Below, piece after piece: positions 27,749 to 35,959 of a DNA stretch of 64,000 nucleotides (the stretch's first letter is position 1; the number at the start of each line of letters is the position of its first letter). Under the pieces are notes generated by a model, which did no database searches, was not told the origin of the DNA, and saw only the letters and a program-made list of their open reading frames with translations. The stretch is from Pseudoxanthomonas sp. JBR18 (lineage in GTDB: Bacteria; Pseudomonadota; Gammaproteobacteria; Xanthomonadales; Xanthomonadaceae), in the NCBI RefSeq assembly GCF_028198165.1, contig NZ_CP116339.1, forward strand, positions 2,797,001 to 2,861,000, in the 5' to 3' direction. Position numbers and translations under genes: made by a program.

Positions 27749-28624
27749 TTAGGACCACTGATTAGTCGAGGATGGCTCGGTGGTGGGTGTTGTTTGCTGT
27801 TCTTGTTGCTGGTCTTTCTTGAACTGCTTGGGTGTCCGATAGCCGAGGCTCGAGTGTGGCCGATCCTCGTTGTAGCGCTGGCGCCAAGTTTCGATGATGA
27901 CTCGCGCTTCGGTCCGGTTCCGGAACCATTCCATGCTCAGGCACTCGTCGCGGAACTTGCCGTTGAGGCTCTCTGCGGTGCCATTCTGCCAAGGCTTGCC
28001 CGGTTCGATGAAGGCAGTCTCGATGCCGGCGCCCTGCAGCCAATTCAGGACTGCTCGGCTGACGAACTCCGGACCATTGTCCGACCGCAGGTAACGAGGT
28101 GCTCCATGGTCACTGACCAGCCGCGACAGCACCTCGATCACGCGTCGGGAACGGATGCTGCCCTGGACATCGATTTCCAGCGCCTCATGGGTCCACTCGT
28201 CGGTCACGATCAGGCACTTCAGGCCCTGGCCGTTGGCGCAGCCGTCGAAGACGAAGTCATAGGCCCAGACCTGGCTCGGGCCCACGGCCGGCAATGGTCG
28301 CGGCCGGGACGCAGCCACGCGCTTGCGCGGTCGCTTCTTCGGCACCTGCAGCCTGGCCTGTTGCCAGAGCCGGAACATCCGGTCCCAGCCCATCCGCAGG
28401 CCCTCTCGCTCCAAATAGACGTGAATCCGACGATAGCCGAACCGAGGATATATGGCCGCATAGTGCTTCATCCGTTCGATCACCAGCGCGTCCTTGGCTG
28501 GCAGGGTGGCAACGTAGCCGAGCGTGGAGCGCGGCACGCCCACAATCGCGCAGGCGCGGCGCTGACTGATTCCGCGTTCGACCAGCACCGCAACCAGAGC
28601 GCGCCGTGCCGGCGCGCTCACCAC
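27749..28624 (-). CDS. IS3-family transposase OrfB (IS-C)
   Basis: A 291-residue frame with HTH_21-like and rve integrase domains. The DDE residues are in WAYDFVFDG, RSDNGPEF and ESLNGKFRDE. It overlaps orfA by 7 bp. The overlap contains A6G (GCAAAAAAGTGG at 28618-28629 on the minus strand), the slippery site by which IS3 elements make an OrfAB fusion through -1 frameshifting. The frame is intact, so the element may still be mobile. Confidence 0.88.
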   Translation of the reverse strand: MVSAPARRALVAVLVERGISQRRACAIVGVPRSTLGYVATLPAKDALVIERMKHYAAIYPRFGYRRIHVYLEREGLRMGWDRMFRLWQQARLQVPKKRPRKRVAASRPRPLPAVGPSQVWAYDFVFDGCANGQGLKCLIVTDEWTHEALEIDVQGSIRSRRVIEVLSRLVSDHGAPRYLRSDNGPEFVSRAVLNWLQGAGIETAFIEPGKPWQNGTAESLNGKFRDECLSMEWFRNRTEARVIIETWRQRYNEDRPHSSLGYRTPKQFKKDQQQEQQTTPTTEPSSTNQWS

Positions 28625-28881
28625 TTTTTTGCGGTGACCTCCTGCATGACCTCGACCTCCAGGTCCCGTTCGGCCAGCAGCTTCTTCAGCCGGGCGTTCT
28701 CCTGCTGCAGGCCGCGTAGCTGCTTGACGTCGGCTGCCTCGAGCTCACCGTAGCGCTTGCGCCACACGTACAGCGTCTGCTCGCTGACGCCGTGCTTCTT
28801 GGCAACGTCGGCCACCGGTGCCCTGTCGGCTTCACGGAGGATCTTGACCATCTGGTCTTCGCTAAATCGGGACTTGCGCAT
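28618..28881 (-). CDS. IS3-family transposase OrfA (IS-C)
   Basis: An 87-residue protein with a helix-turn-helix of the HTH_Tnp_1 type (MRKSRFSEDQMVKILREAD; HGVSEQTLYVWRKRYG), followed by a leucine-zipper-like helix (LRGLQQENARLKKLLAERDLE, in two parts) used for multimerisation. The start at 28881 lies 69 bp inside the element's right end. Confidence 0.88.
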   Translation of the reverse strand: MRKSRFSEDQMVKILREADRAPVADVAKKHGVSEQTLYVWRKRYGELEAADVKQLRGLQQENARLKKLLAERDLEVEVMQEVTAKKW

Positions 28882-28949
28882 GGGCTCCTCGCTCTGTCAG
28901 GAGCCATCCTCTCAACTCTCAACCGGTCCGGAAATCACCCGGCAGGTCA

Positions 28950-29177
28950 CCTTAGCGGCAGGGAATTTATAGCGCCCATTCCTTTCCGTCCTCAATAGGA
29001 GCACCTCGGGAGCCAAATTTTTTTGCGACCCTATTACGCAAAGCGGGAATAACGAAGTCCATCCTTGACATGGCTTCGGTGCTTCGGGTAAGGATGTCAC
29101 GCGGGCGCACTGGTTGTCTTGCTTTAATTTAGGAATTTACCCGCATAACGACGTGAACTACAAACTAAGGATGGACT
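28950..29177. other. Short AT-rich intergenic stretch next to IS-C
   Basis: The 228 bp are AT-rich for this genome, with an A/T run near 29020 and no recognisable gene. It probably carries the promoter of the small exported protein that follows, but I cannot assign boxes with confidence. Confidence 0.35.
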
Positions 29178-29459
29178 ATGAAGATTTCTAAAAATCGCGC
29201 ACCTTTCATGATATTTTTGGTGGGTATTGTAAGTCTTGCTTGGAGTGGTTCTGCCCTTGCTGGGTGCACGTGGGGGGGGGTTTATCACGACGATTGTGGA
29301 GTTTATCCTCCAGGCACCCCCATCCCCGGGCCATCGTGCCACCCAGTCCAGCAATGTCTTGCTTACCAGAATGGCAGCTGTACTTCATACATAACTTATA
29401 CGGTTTGCGATCCTGGCGCACCGACGCCTGAACCTCCTGTTGCCAGCATAGATCCGTAA
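29178..29459 (+). CDS. Small exported cysteine-rich protein of unknown function
   Basis: A 93-residue protein. The ATG has AAGGA 6 bases upstream. It has a basic N terminus, a hydrophobic core (FMIFLVGIVSLAW) and the boundary SALAGC, which reads both as a signal-peptidase I site (ALA before Gly) and as a lipobox (LAGC, Cys30). Six Cys are at 30, 40, 54, 60, 68 and 77, with a Pro-rich spacer (YPPGTPIPGP) and a Pro-rich tail. This suggests a disulfide-stabilised secreted protein or a small lipoprotein. A run of nine G bases (29272-29280) lies in codons 32-35. Base composition is much more AT-rich than the genome, and an IS lies next door, so horizontal origin is likely. I do not recognise a family. 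Confidence 0.6.
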   Translation: MKISKNRAPFMIFLVGIVSLAWSGSALAGCTWGGVYHDDCGVYPPGTPIPGPSCHPVQQCLAYQNGSCTSYITYTVCDPGAPTPEPPVASIDP

Positions 29460-29825
29460 CAGATCGGGTGCATTTATTTTGCGAGTGCTTCGCTAGTCAA
29501 ATGAGATGAGAGTGGTTCTGTCTCGACCGCCAGTTGGCTCTAGTGCGAGATAATTTATTTATCAGCACGGCGAAGTCGTTCGGCATGCTGCCGTTTTTGG
29601 TGCTGTGATGTTTCTGGCCTGTATTTTGGGGCAATTTTGCATTTCTCTGCGCTGGCTAGTCCTGCGCAGGGAAATGCCATCGCGAAAATTACCTGCTGGT
29701 ACATCGTGTTGAGCAGTTTGCATTGCTTGGTATTAGATGCAGAGCCTTACTGTGATTTGGATGTATTGAAGCTAATATTTAAATTTCGTGCTGGGACAGT
29801 CCTGTTCGCTTGCTCACGGGCCGGC
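29460..29825. other. AT-rich intergenic stretch, no gene recognised
   Basis: The 366 bp continue the lower-GC islet up to the dusB stop. No domain-bearing frame, tRNA-like fold or clear terminator was recognised. Confidence 0.35.
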
Positions 29826-30833
29826 TCAGGCCGCGACGGCGAACGGTGCCGGCACGCCGGCGGCCAGCGCGCCGAAGTAATCGGCGGTCAGGCGCAGCTG
29901 CTCGTCGGCGGTCTCGGCGCGGTTGACGACCGCGCGGAAGGCAGCGTTTTCGGGGCGGTCCTTCGCATACCAGCCCAGGTGCTTGCGCGCGATGCGCACG
30001 CCCTGCGGCTCGCCGTAGAAGTCGTGCAGCGCCCGCAGATGCCCGAGCAGGATGTCGCCCACTTCGGTCACCGACGGCGGTGGCAGTTCCTCGTCGGTGG
30101 CCAGGTAATGCGCGATCTCGCGGAAGATCCACGGCCGCCCCTGTGCGGCGCGACCGACGAGTACCGCATCGGCGCCGGTCTGGCGCAGCACCTGCGCGGC
30201 CTTGCGCGGTGAATCCACATCGCCGTTGGCGAACACCGGAATCGTCAGCGCCGCCTTGATCGCGGCGATGGTGTCGTACTCGGCCACGCCGGTGTACTGC
30301 TGATCGCGGGTGCGTCCATGCACGGCCAGTGCGGCAATACCGGCGTCCTGGGCGATGCGTGCGATGGTGGGCGCGTTACGGTGCGCGGCATCCCAGCCGG
30401 TGCGGATCTTCAGCGTCACCGGAACGTCCACGGCCTGGACCACCGCCTCGACGATGCGCGCGACCAGGGCTTCGTTGCGCATCAGCGCCGAACCGGCCCA
30501 GGCATTGCACACCTTCTTGGCTGGGCAACCCATGTTGATGTCGATGATCTGCGCGCCGTGGTCGACGTTGTAGCGCGCCGCCTCGGCCAGCTGTCGTGGT
30601 TCGGTGCCGGCGATCTGCACGCTGACCGGTGCCGGTTCGCCTTCATGGTCCATGCGCCGCAGCGACTTGTCGGTGTTCCAGAAGCGCGGGTCGCTGATGG
30701 TCATCTCCGACACGGCCAGGCCGGCACCGAGCCGCTTGCACAACTGGCGAAACGGCTTGTCGGTGACCCCGGCCATGGGGGCCAGGATCAGCGGCGGGTC
30801 GATCGTGTAGGGGCCGATGCGCATGCGGATCAT
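29826..30833 (-). CDS. dusB: tRNA-dihydrouridine synthase B
   Basis: A 335-residue FMN-dependent enzyme that reduces uridine to dihydrouridine in tRNA D-loops. The family landmarks are LILAPMAGVTDKPFRQLC, IDINMGCPAKKVCNAWAGSAL (catalytic Cys in GCPAKKV), TLKIRTGWD, AVHGRTRDQQYTG, FANGDVDS and VGRAAQGRPWIFREI. These place it in the DusB group. The start is either ATG 30833 or ATG 30824; the latter gives the family-like MRIGPYTI. In enteric bacteria dusB is followed by fis, but here the next sequence downstream is the AT-rich islet and IS cluster. Confidence 0.93.
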   Translation of the reverse strand: MIRMRIGPYTIDPPLILAPMAGVTDKPFRQLCKRLGAGLAVSEMTISDPRFWNTDKSLRRMDHEGEPAPVSVQIAGTEPRQLAEAARYNVDHGAQIIDINMGCPAKKVCNAWAGSALMRNEALVARIVEAVVQAVDVPVTLKIRTGWDAAHRNAPTIARIAQDAGIAALAVHGRTRDQQYTGVAEYDTIAAIKAALTIPVFANGDVDSPRKAAQVLRQTGADAVLVGRAAQGRPWIFREIAHYLATDEELPPPSVTEVGDILLGHLRALHDFYGEPQGVRIARKHLGWYAKDRPENAAFRAVVNRAETADEQLRLTADYFGALAAGVPAPFAVAA

Positions 30834-31104
30834 TGTAGCGGCCGCAGGGAAATCGGCAGCGGGAGCTCAGGGCGTGCGCGACGCGCTGCGGACTGATCGA
30901 GCCCATGCCGGGGCCACATCCGGTGTTGTCGTCGTTGGCCCGGCGGGCCGGGAAGACCTCGCCGCGGCAGGTCTTGAAGTCGGGCGCCAAGCAGCTGCCG
31001 CGGCACTTGGCGACCAACGCGCTTGCTCGCCACCTCCAAGACCGTCCCGTTGCGGCGTTCACCTCGTGCCACAGGCAGGCGCTGGTTGAAGCACTGCCTC
31101 GTGC

Positions 31105-32055
31105 TTACGCCTCGGGCGTCAACCTGGGCATGGAGGCAGCGGCGCCTTCACCTTCGGTGGAACGGGCGGCGAAGCGGTTGGCAAAACGCACGTGGGTGTT
31201 GAACGCAGCCTGCGGCGCCTGCGCCAGCGAGGCGGCCAGCGCCCCGTTGAACGCATCCCCCGCGCCCGTGGTGTCCACGGTCTGCGCCGCTTCGGCACCG
31301 ACGCGGTAATACGGCTGGGTATCGCCGCGCAGCTGTTCGTCCTCGTGGGAGACGAACACGCCCACCGCGCCCAGGGTGATGATCACCGTGCCGCCCGGCA
31401 GCAGCTGGCGACACAGGCCGTGCAGCGTATTGCCGTCCAGCGCGGCCACGTCGTCGCCTTCCATGCGCTGGCCGACATGGCGGCCGAGCAGGGCGGCGAA
31501 CTCGGTCTCGTTCGGGGTGAGGATGTCGCTCTGTCGCAGCAGCGCGATGCTGGCCACCGCATTGGCCGGTGCGGCATTGAGGATGGTGGTCACCCCCGCC
31601 GCGCGCGCGGCGCTCATGGTGGCCTCAATGCTTTCCAGCGGCGATTCCAGCTGGGCCAGGACGATCTTCGCGCCGGCCAGCGTCTCCTGCTGGGCGGCGA
31701 TGAAGTCCGGGCTCAGGGTGAAGTTGGCGCCGGGGCCGATCACGATGGTGTTGCGCCCGTGGTTGTCCACGTAGATGCCGCCGGTGCCGGTGGGCTCGGC
31801 GCTGGACTCGGCCACGACGGTGACGCCATCGGCCGCAGCCAGCTCGCGCGCCATCGTACCGCCCGGGTCCTGGCCCAGCGAGCAGATGAATGTGGTGGCT
31901 GCGCCCGCGCGTGCGGCGGCGATGGCCTGGTTGAAGCCCTTGCCTCCGGGCCCGGAGCTGTAGCGCCCGGCGATGGTGGCACCCGCGGCGGGCAGGACAT
32001 CGCAGCGCCAGACGTGGTCGACATTGAAGGAGCCGACGACAACGACAGAACTCAT
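31105..32055 (-). CDS. rbsK: PfkB-family sugar/nucleoside kinase, ribokinase-like
   Basis: A 316-residue PfkB kinase. The N-terminal VVVVGSFNVDHV and GPGGKGFNQAIAAARAGA match the ribokinase substrate-binding signature. The C-terminal VDTTGAGDAFNGAL has the catalytic Asp and the GAGD anion hole. The ATG at 32055 has AGAGAAG about 5 bases upstream. It lies 150 bp downstream of a concentrative nucleoside transporter on the same strand, so the substrate may be ribose released from nucleosides, or a nucleoside itself; the sequence alone does not settle this. Confidence 0.8.
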   Translation of the reverse strand: MSSVVVVGSFNVDHVWRCDVLPAAGATIAGRYSSGPGGKGFNQAIAAARAGAATTFICSLGQDPGGTMARELAAADGVTVVAESSAEPTGTGGIYVDNHGRNTIVIGPGANFTLSPDFIAAQQETLAGAKIVLAQLESPLESIEATMSAARAAGVTTILNAAPANAVASIALLRQSDILTPNETEFAALLGRHVGQRMEGDDVAALDGNTLHGLCRQLLPGGTVIITLGAVGVFVSHEDEQLRGDTQPYYRVGAEAAQTVDTTGAGDAFNGALAASLAQAPQAAFNTHVRFANRFAARSTEGEGAAASMPRLTPEA

Positions 32056-32205
32056 GTGCTTCTCTTTATTCAATGATCCACGCCGGCCCATGGCCGGACG
32101 TGTGGGGGGCGCCAGTATGACGCAGACCCTGTATGGCCGCCCGGTGGACGCCGGATTTGCTGAACGAACGGCGCGTCCCGTCCGTTCAGCCCATCACGTA
32201 TCGGC

Positions 32206-33504
32206 TCAGCTGAAGTGGGTCAGCACGCCGGCGATGGTGGCGGTCATGAAGGTGGCGATCGAGCCACCGAGCACGGCGCGCAGGCCGAAACGGGCCAGGT
32301 CCGCACGGCGTTCCGGGGCCAGGCCGCCGATGCCGCCGATCTGGATGGCGATGGAACTGAAGTTGGCGAAGCCGCACAGCGCGTAGGTGGCGATCAGCCG
32401 GCCCTCGCTGCTCAGGCTGGCACCAGGCACCTGACCGTTCACGATCTGGGCCAGCTCGGTATAGGCCACGAACTCGTTGATCACGACCTTCTGTCCGATC
32501 AGCGAGCCCACGGTGGTCGCATCCACCCACGGCGTGCCGATGACCCAGGCGATCGGCGCCAGCACGTAGCCAAAGATGGTCGCCAGGTTGGTCGGCTTGC
32601 CGATGGCCGCGGCAATGCCGGTGACATCGCCGAACCAGGTCAGCGGCGCGTTGATCAGCGCGATCAGGGCGATGAAGGCCAGCAGCATCGCGCCGATGTT
32701 CAGCGCCAGGCGCAGGCCGTCGCCGGCGCCGGCCGCGGCGGCATCGATGATGTTGCTGGTGGTCTTCTCCACTTCCATCTTGACCGTGCCGCGGGTCAGC
32801 GGCGTGCCGGTTTCGGGAATCAGGATCTTGGCCACCACCAGGGTCGCCGGGGCGGCCATGATGCTGGCCGCCAACAGGTGCTTGGCGTAGAAGGCCTGCT
32901 GGGCCGGGTCGCCGCCGCCGAGCATGCCCACGTAGGCGGCCAGCACGCCGCCGGCGATGTGGGCCATGCCGCCGATCATCATGGTGATCAGCTCGGACTC
33001 GGTCATCTTGGGAATGTACGGGCGCACGGTCAGCGGCGCCTCGGTCTGGCCGATGAACACGCTGGCGCACACGCTGGTGGTCTCCGCGCCGGACACGCGC
33101 ATGACCTTGGTGATCGCCCAGGCCATCATCCGCACCACCGCCTGCATGACATTGAGGTGGTACAACACGCCCATCAGGGCGGAGAAGAAGATGATGGTTG
33201 GCAGCACCTGGAAGGCGAAGATGAAGCCGTAGTTCTGGACATTCATCAGGCTGCCGAAGATGAAGGTCGAGCCTTCGGTGACGAAGCTCAGCACCTTGAC
33301 GAAGACCTGGCCCAGCCAGTCGAACACATCGCGGCCGCCGGGGACCAGCAGCACCAGCGCGGCGAAGCCGATCTGCAGGACCACGCCGGTGAGCACCAGG
33401 CGCCAGTCCACTGCGCGCTTGTTGTTGGAGAACAGCCAGGTGATGCCCAGCAGCACGACCAGTCCGAACAGGCCGAAGCCGATCCGCCAGACACCTTCCA
33501 GCAT
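32206..33504 (-). CDS. Concentrative nucleoside transporter (CNT, NupC-type)
   Basis: A 432-residue inner-membrane symporter with about ten hydrophobic segments. The CNT landmarks are VFIGQTEAPLTVRPY (nucleoside-binding loop), MTESELITMMIGGMAHIAGGV, INEFVAYTEL and ATYALCGFANFSSIAIQIGG. CNT carriers move nucleosides inward with H+ or Na+. The ATG at 33504 has GGGGA 7 bases upstream. Together with the PfkB kinase downstream it forms a probable nucleoside salvage/catabolism pair. Confidence 0.92.
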   Translation of the reverse strand: MLEGVWRIGFGLFGLVVLLGITWLFSNNKRAVDWRLVLTGVVLQIGFAALVLLVPGGRDVFDWLGQVFVKVLSFVTEGSTFIFGSLMNVQNYGFIFAFQVLPTIIFFSALMGVLYHLNVMQAVVRMMAWAITKVMRVSGAETTSVCASVFIGQTEAPLTVRPYIPKMTESELITMMIGGMAHIAGGVLAAYVGMLGGGDPAQQAFYAKHLLAASIMAAPATLVVAKILIPETGTPLTRGTVKMEVEKTTSNIIDAAAAGAGDGLRLALNIGAMLLAFIALIALINAPLTWFGDVTGIAAAIGKPTNLATIFGYVLAPIAWVIGTPWVDATTVGSLIGQKVVINEFVAYTELAQIVNGQVPGASLSSEGRLIATYALCGFANFSSIAIQIGGIGGLAPERRADLARFGLRAVLGGSIATFMTATIAGVLTHFS

Positions 33505-33612
33505 TGCATTCCCCAGAACATACGAAAGACACAACAATTTTCGCAGACTAGAGGACGGCGGGGGTGGCGGCAAGACGCCGGGCGCCGGCGCGCGCCATGG
33601 CGCGCTCGGGCG

Positions 33613-34488
33613 TTACTGGCAGGGCGCCGGCGCGCCGGGGTTTGCGTCGGGCAGCACGGTGACCTGGCTGGGGATGGGCCAGGCCGCAGGCCGGCTGCCG
33701 AACGATTCGCGATAGAGACGCTGGGCCAGCATCTCGGACCGGGCCCGCTGGCGCGGGTCCAGGGAGGTGGTCGGGGTAGGGGCCTGGCGCAGATAGGACA
33801 GCAGCAAGGCGTAGGCGTCGGCCTGCACCGGATCGTCGGGGACCAGCGCGTCGAACAAGCCATCATCGTCGGCGTAGGCGTGACCGAGCAGGACGGCGGC
33901 CAGGGGATTGCCGGCGTGGAGCGCACGCTGGGCCATGGGCACCGCGTCGCGATACCAGTCCTCGAAGCCCGGGGCATGCAGGTAGCCGTGGTCGGTGGCG
34001 GCGTGACCCGGCGCGATGGCCCCAGGGAACGGTCCAACCGCGTAGCGCACCATGGCATCCAGATTGCCCCCGACCGCGGCCTTGCGCAGATAGATCGCCG
34101 CGGTGAGTTGATCGCTCGCGACGATGTCCGGGCACTGGTCCGGCGCAGCGTCGCAACGCGCCAGTTCCAGGCCCACGCGGCAGGCGGCACGCGGGTCGCC
34201 TGCATCGGCCTGGCGTCGCAGGTCATCGAAGCGGTCGCCGAGGGGCGCGTTCCAGGACGGCAAGGGCGCACTGGCCACAGGTTGTTGGGGGGTTGGGCCC
34301 CGGTCACCGCGATCGGCCTGTGGGCGCGGGAGGGTGCTGCTGTGCGCCGGGGGCGCGGCTTGCGCGGCGATCCTGGCTGAGATCGCCTCGGCCTCCTGTG
34401 CCTGCTGCCGCCAGCGCCAGAACCCGAAGGCCAGGGCCGTGGCGACCAGGACGCCCATTGCCAGGTTGAACCTTCCGCGTGGGGTCAC
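33613..34488 (-). CDS. Single-span membrane protein with a Sel1/TPR-like helical domain, unknown function
   Basis: About 291 residues from the GTG at 34488. The frame is open further upstream, so the start is uncertain. A basic N terminus is followed by one membrane helix (NLAMGVLVATALAFGFW) and a linker rich in Ala, Pro and Gln. The C-terminal domain (~90-290) contains Sel1-like units: FDDLRRQADAGDPRAACRVG, IYLRKAAVGGNLDAMVRYA and AQRALHAGNPLAAVLLGHAY. Four or five Cys lie in and around the repeats. Such proteins usually scaffold envelope complexes, but no partner is evident. The gene is divergent from hemP. Confidence 0.6.
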   Translation of the reverse strand: MTPRGRFNLAMGVLVATALAFGFWRWRQQAQEAEAISARIAAQAAPPAHSSTLPRPQADRGDRGPTPQQPVASAPLPSWNAPLGDRFDDLRRQADAGDPRAACRVGLELARCDAAPDQCPDIVASDQLTAAIYLRKAAVGGNLDAMVRYAVGPFPGAIAPGHAATDHGYLHAPGFEDWYRDAVPMAQRALHAGNPLAAVLLGHAYADDDGLFDALVPDDPVQADAYALLLSYLRQAPTPTTSLDPRQRARSEMLAQRLYRESFGSRPAAWPIPSQVTVLPDANPGAPAPCQ

Positions 34489-34598
34489 GGTGCGGGTGTG
34501 CGGGTTTGAGGCATGGCGGCAAGTCTGCCATGGCCGGTGTCGCCCACGGCGTGGACGCGGGTGCTTGCGCAGGGATCGAGGAAATCGATCACGACGAT

Positions 34599-34630
34599 TT
34601 GACTCTCCAATGAGAATGATTATCATCCAA
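34599..34630 (+). promoter_or_regulatory. hemP promoter with overlapping Fur box
   Basis: A TTGACT -35 (34599-34604) and a TATCAT -10 (34621-34626), 16 bp apart, precede hemP. GAGAATGATTATCATCCAA (34612-34630) matches 14 of the first 15 bases of the classical 19-bp Fur box and covers the spacer and -10. Iron-loaded Fur should therefore repress the heme-uptake genes. Confidence 0.8.
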
Positions 34631-34654
34631 TGCACGCCAACCAGGAGCTCCGCC

Positions 34655-34849
34655 ATGTCCGTCCATCCCGTCGCGTTCCCGCCGGCCCTGCCGCGCACCC
34701 ACGAACAGAGCCCGCGCGTCGTGCCTCCCAGCGACGTCCTGAGCAGCGAGGTGCTGCTCAAGGGGCGTAAGGAAATCCTGATCCAGCACGGTGACCGCAC
34801 CTATCGCCTGCGCCATACCAGCAACGACAAACTGATCCTGACCAAGTAA
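34655..34849 (+). CDS. hemP: Hemin uptake protein HemP/HmuP
   Basis: A 64-residue protein whose C-terminal half carries the family signature: SSEVLLKGRKEILIQHG and YRLRHTSNDKLILTK. HmuP homologues are small activators of heme-receptor expression in several Proteobacteria. The ATG has AGGAG 7 bases upstream and sits 25 bp downstream of a Fur-box promoter. It is the first gene of the heme-uptake locus. Confidence 0.92.
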   Translation: MSVHPVAFPPALPRTHEQSPRVVPPSDVLSSEVLLKGRKEILIQHGDRTYRLRHTSNDKLILTK

Positions 34850-35021
34850 GCCCTGGTTTCGCGGGCGATGGAGCGCCCGCTGCCGTGTTCACGCCCGCAC
34901 CGGGCGGCGCAGCGGCCAGTTCGCGACCGGCGATGGGTCTCCCTCTCTCCCTCATCGCCGCGCGCGGGCCGCTGTCGCCGCCGGTGCACCCGCCTGACGC
35001 CATCCGCCCAAGGAGCTGGTC

Positions 35022-35654
35022 ATGACCCTCGACACGATTGCGCCGACCACGCGCGCCGATGCGGCCCGCTCGCTGCCGCTGCCGCAGCAGCTGGCCGCGC
35101 TGGGCACTGTGCTGTGCCTGTATCGCGCCCAGCACGGCAGTGAGCTGGCCGGCTGGAACCAGGCGGTGCGCGCGGCGATCCAGGCGGGCGTGGAAAGCGA
35201 TGGGCTGCGCGAGAGCCTGCTGTTCTTCGACCGCGACGGCGCCTGCTGCTGGCGGCTGTGCCTGCTGCCGGACAGCGACTTCCTGGCCTGGGATCAGCTC
35301 AGTGCGCGCCTGCCGGCGCATGCGGCCGGCAATCCGCACGGGCGCGGGGTGAGCGAGCGGCTGTGGCAGCGCCTGGCCCGGCGCCTGACCGGCGAACAGT
35401 GGCGCGCGTGCCCGGTCCGCTTGCATGCGCTGCCCGCCTCGGGCGCGCAGGCGGTGCTGGCTGCCAGTCTGACGCCGGTTTCCGCACTGGGCGCGGCCGC
35501 CACGCGCGAGATCGTGCAGGCCGAAGGCGCCGAACTGGCTGCCTGGGACGACTGCTGCTGCGCGCAGGCCGCGCTGCAATCGGTGGGCGTCGGTATATCG
35601 CATGGGGACCTGGCCGACTACGTGTTCCGGCCCGACCTGAGAACCGGTCGATGA
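35022..35654 (+). CDS. Unknown heme-locus protein (210 residues)
   Basis: The start has AAGGAG 6 bases upstream. There is no signal peptide or membrane segment, so it is predicted cytosolic. It has two Cys-rich patches, GACCWRLCLLPDSDF (~70-84) and WDDCCCAQ (~185-192), and acidic/aromatic segments, but no motif of HemS/HmuS or HugZ that I can see. Its position between hemP and the heme receptor, all on one strand behind a Fur box, points to a role in heme transfer, storage or degradation. That is inference from context only. Confidence 0.65.
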   Translation: MTLDTIAPTTRADAARSLPLPQQLAALGTVLCLYRAQHGSELAGWNQAVRAAIQAGVESDGLRESLLFFDRDGACCWRLCLLPDSDFLAWDQLSARLPAHAAGNPHGRGVSERLWQRLARRLTGEQWRACPVRLHALPASGAQAVLAASLTPVSALGAAATREIVQAEGAELAAWDDCCCAQAALQSVGVGISHGDLADYVFRPDLRTGR

Positions 35655-35959
35655 CCTGTCGCGCACCACCTTTACATGGACCGCCGGCTCGCCTCACCCG
35701 ATGGCATGCACCGCCGGTGTGGGACGGACGTGACCGCGCCGGGCCGCGCTTGCCTGGGGCGAGCACCTCCGACTGAACCCCAGGCGCCTGCGCCTCACCG
35801 AAACGACAGTGCCATGTCGGGATCGCCGCGACCTGCGCCTGCCTGTTGAACCTCACCTTGCGGTGGCCCTGCGTCACCGCGTCCTCCTTCCTCCTGGGCG
35901 CCAGCCTCGACCGTGCATGGTCGCGCCAGCCTGCCGGGTCACCTTGCAAAGGGCCTGTC
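35655..35959. other. Leader region of the heme receptor gene
   Basis: The 305 bp separate the unknown heme-locus gene from the receptor gene. The receptor frame is open from 35846 but has no family-like sequence before 35960. No second Fur box or terminator is obvious, so read-through from the hemP promoter is possible. Confidence 0.4.

Larger units (their letters stand above)
27733..28949 (-). mobile_element. IS-C: apparently complete IS3-family insertion sequence
   Basis: The 1217-bp element has ends TGACCTGCCGGG (27733-27744) and CCCGGCAGGTCA (28938-28949). The inverted repeat continues imperfectly (CTTTTTAGGACC against TGATTTCCGGACC). It contains overlapping orfA and orfB. No 3-4-bp direct repeat flanks it (CCAC left, CCTT right), so an adjacent deletion probably followed insertion. 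Confidence 0.85.
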
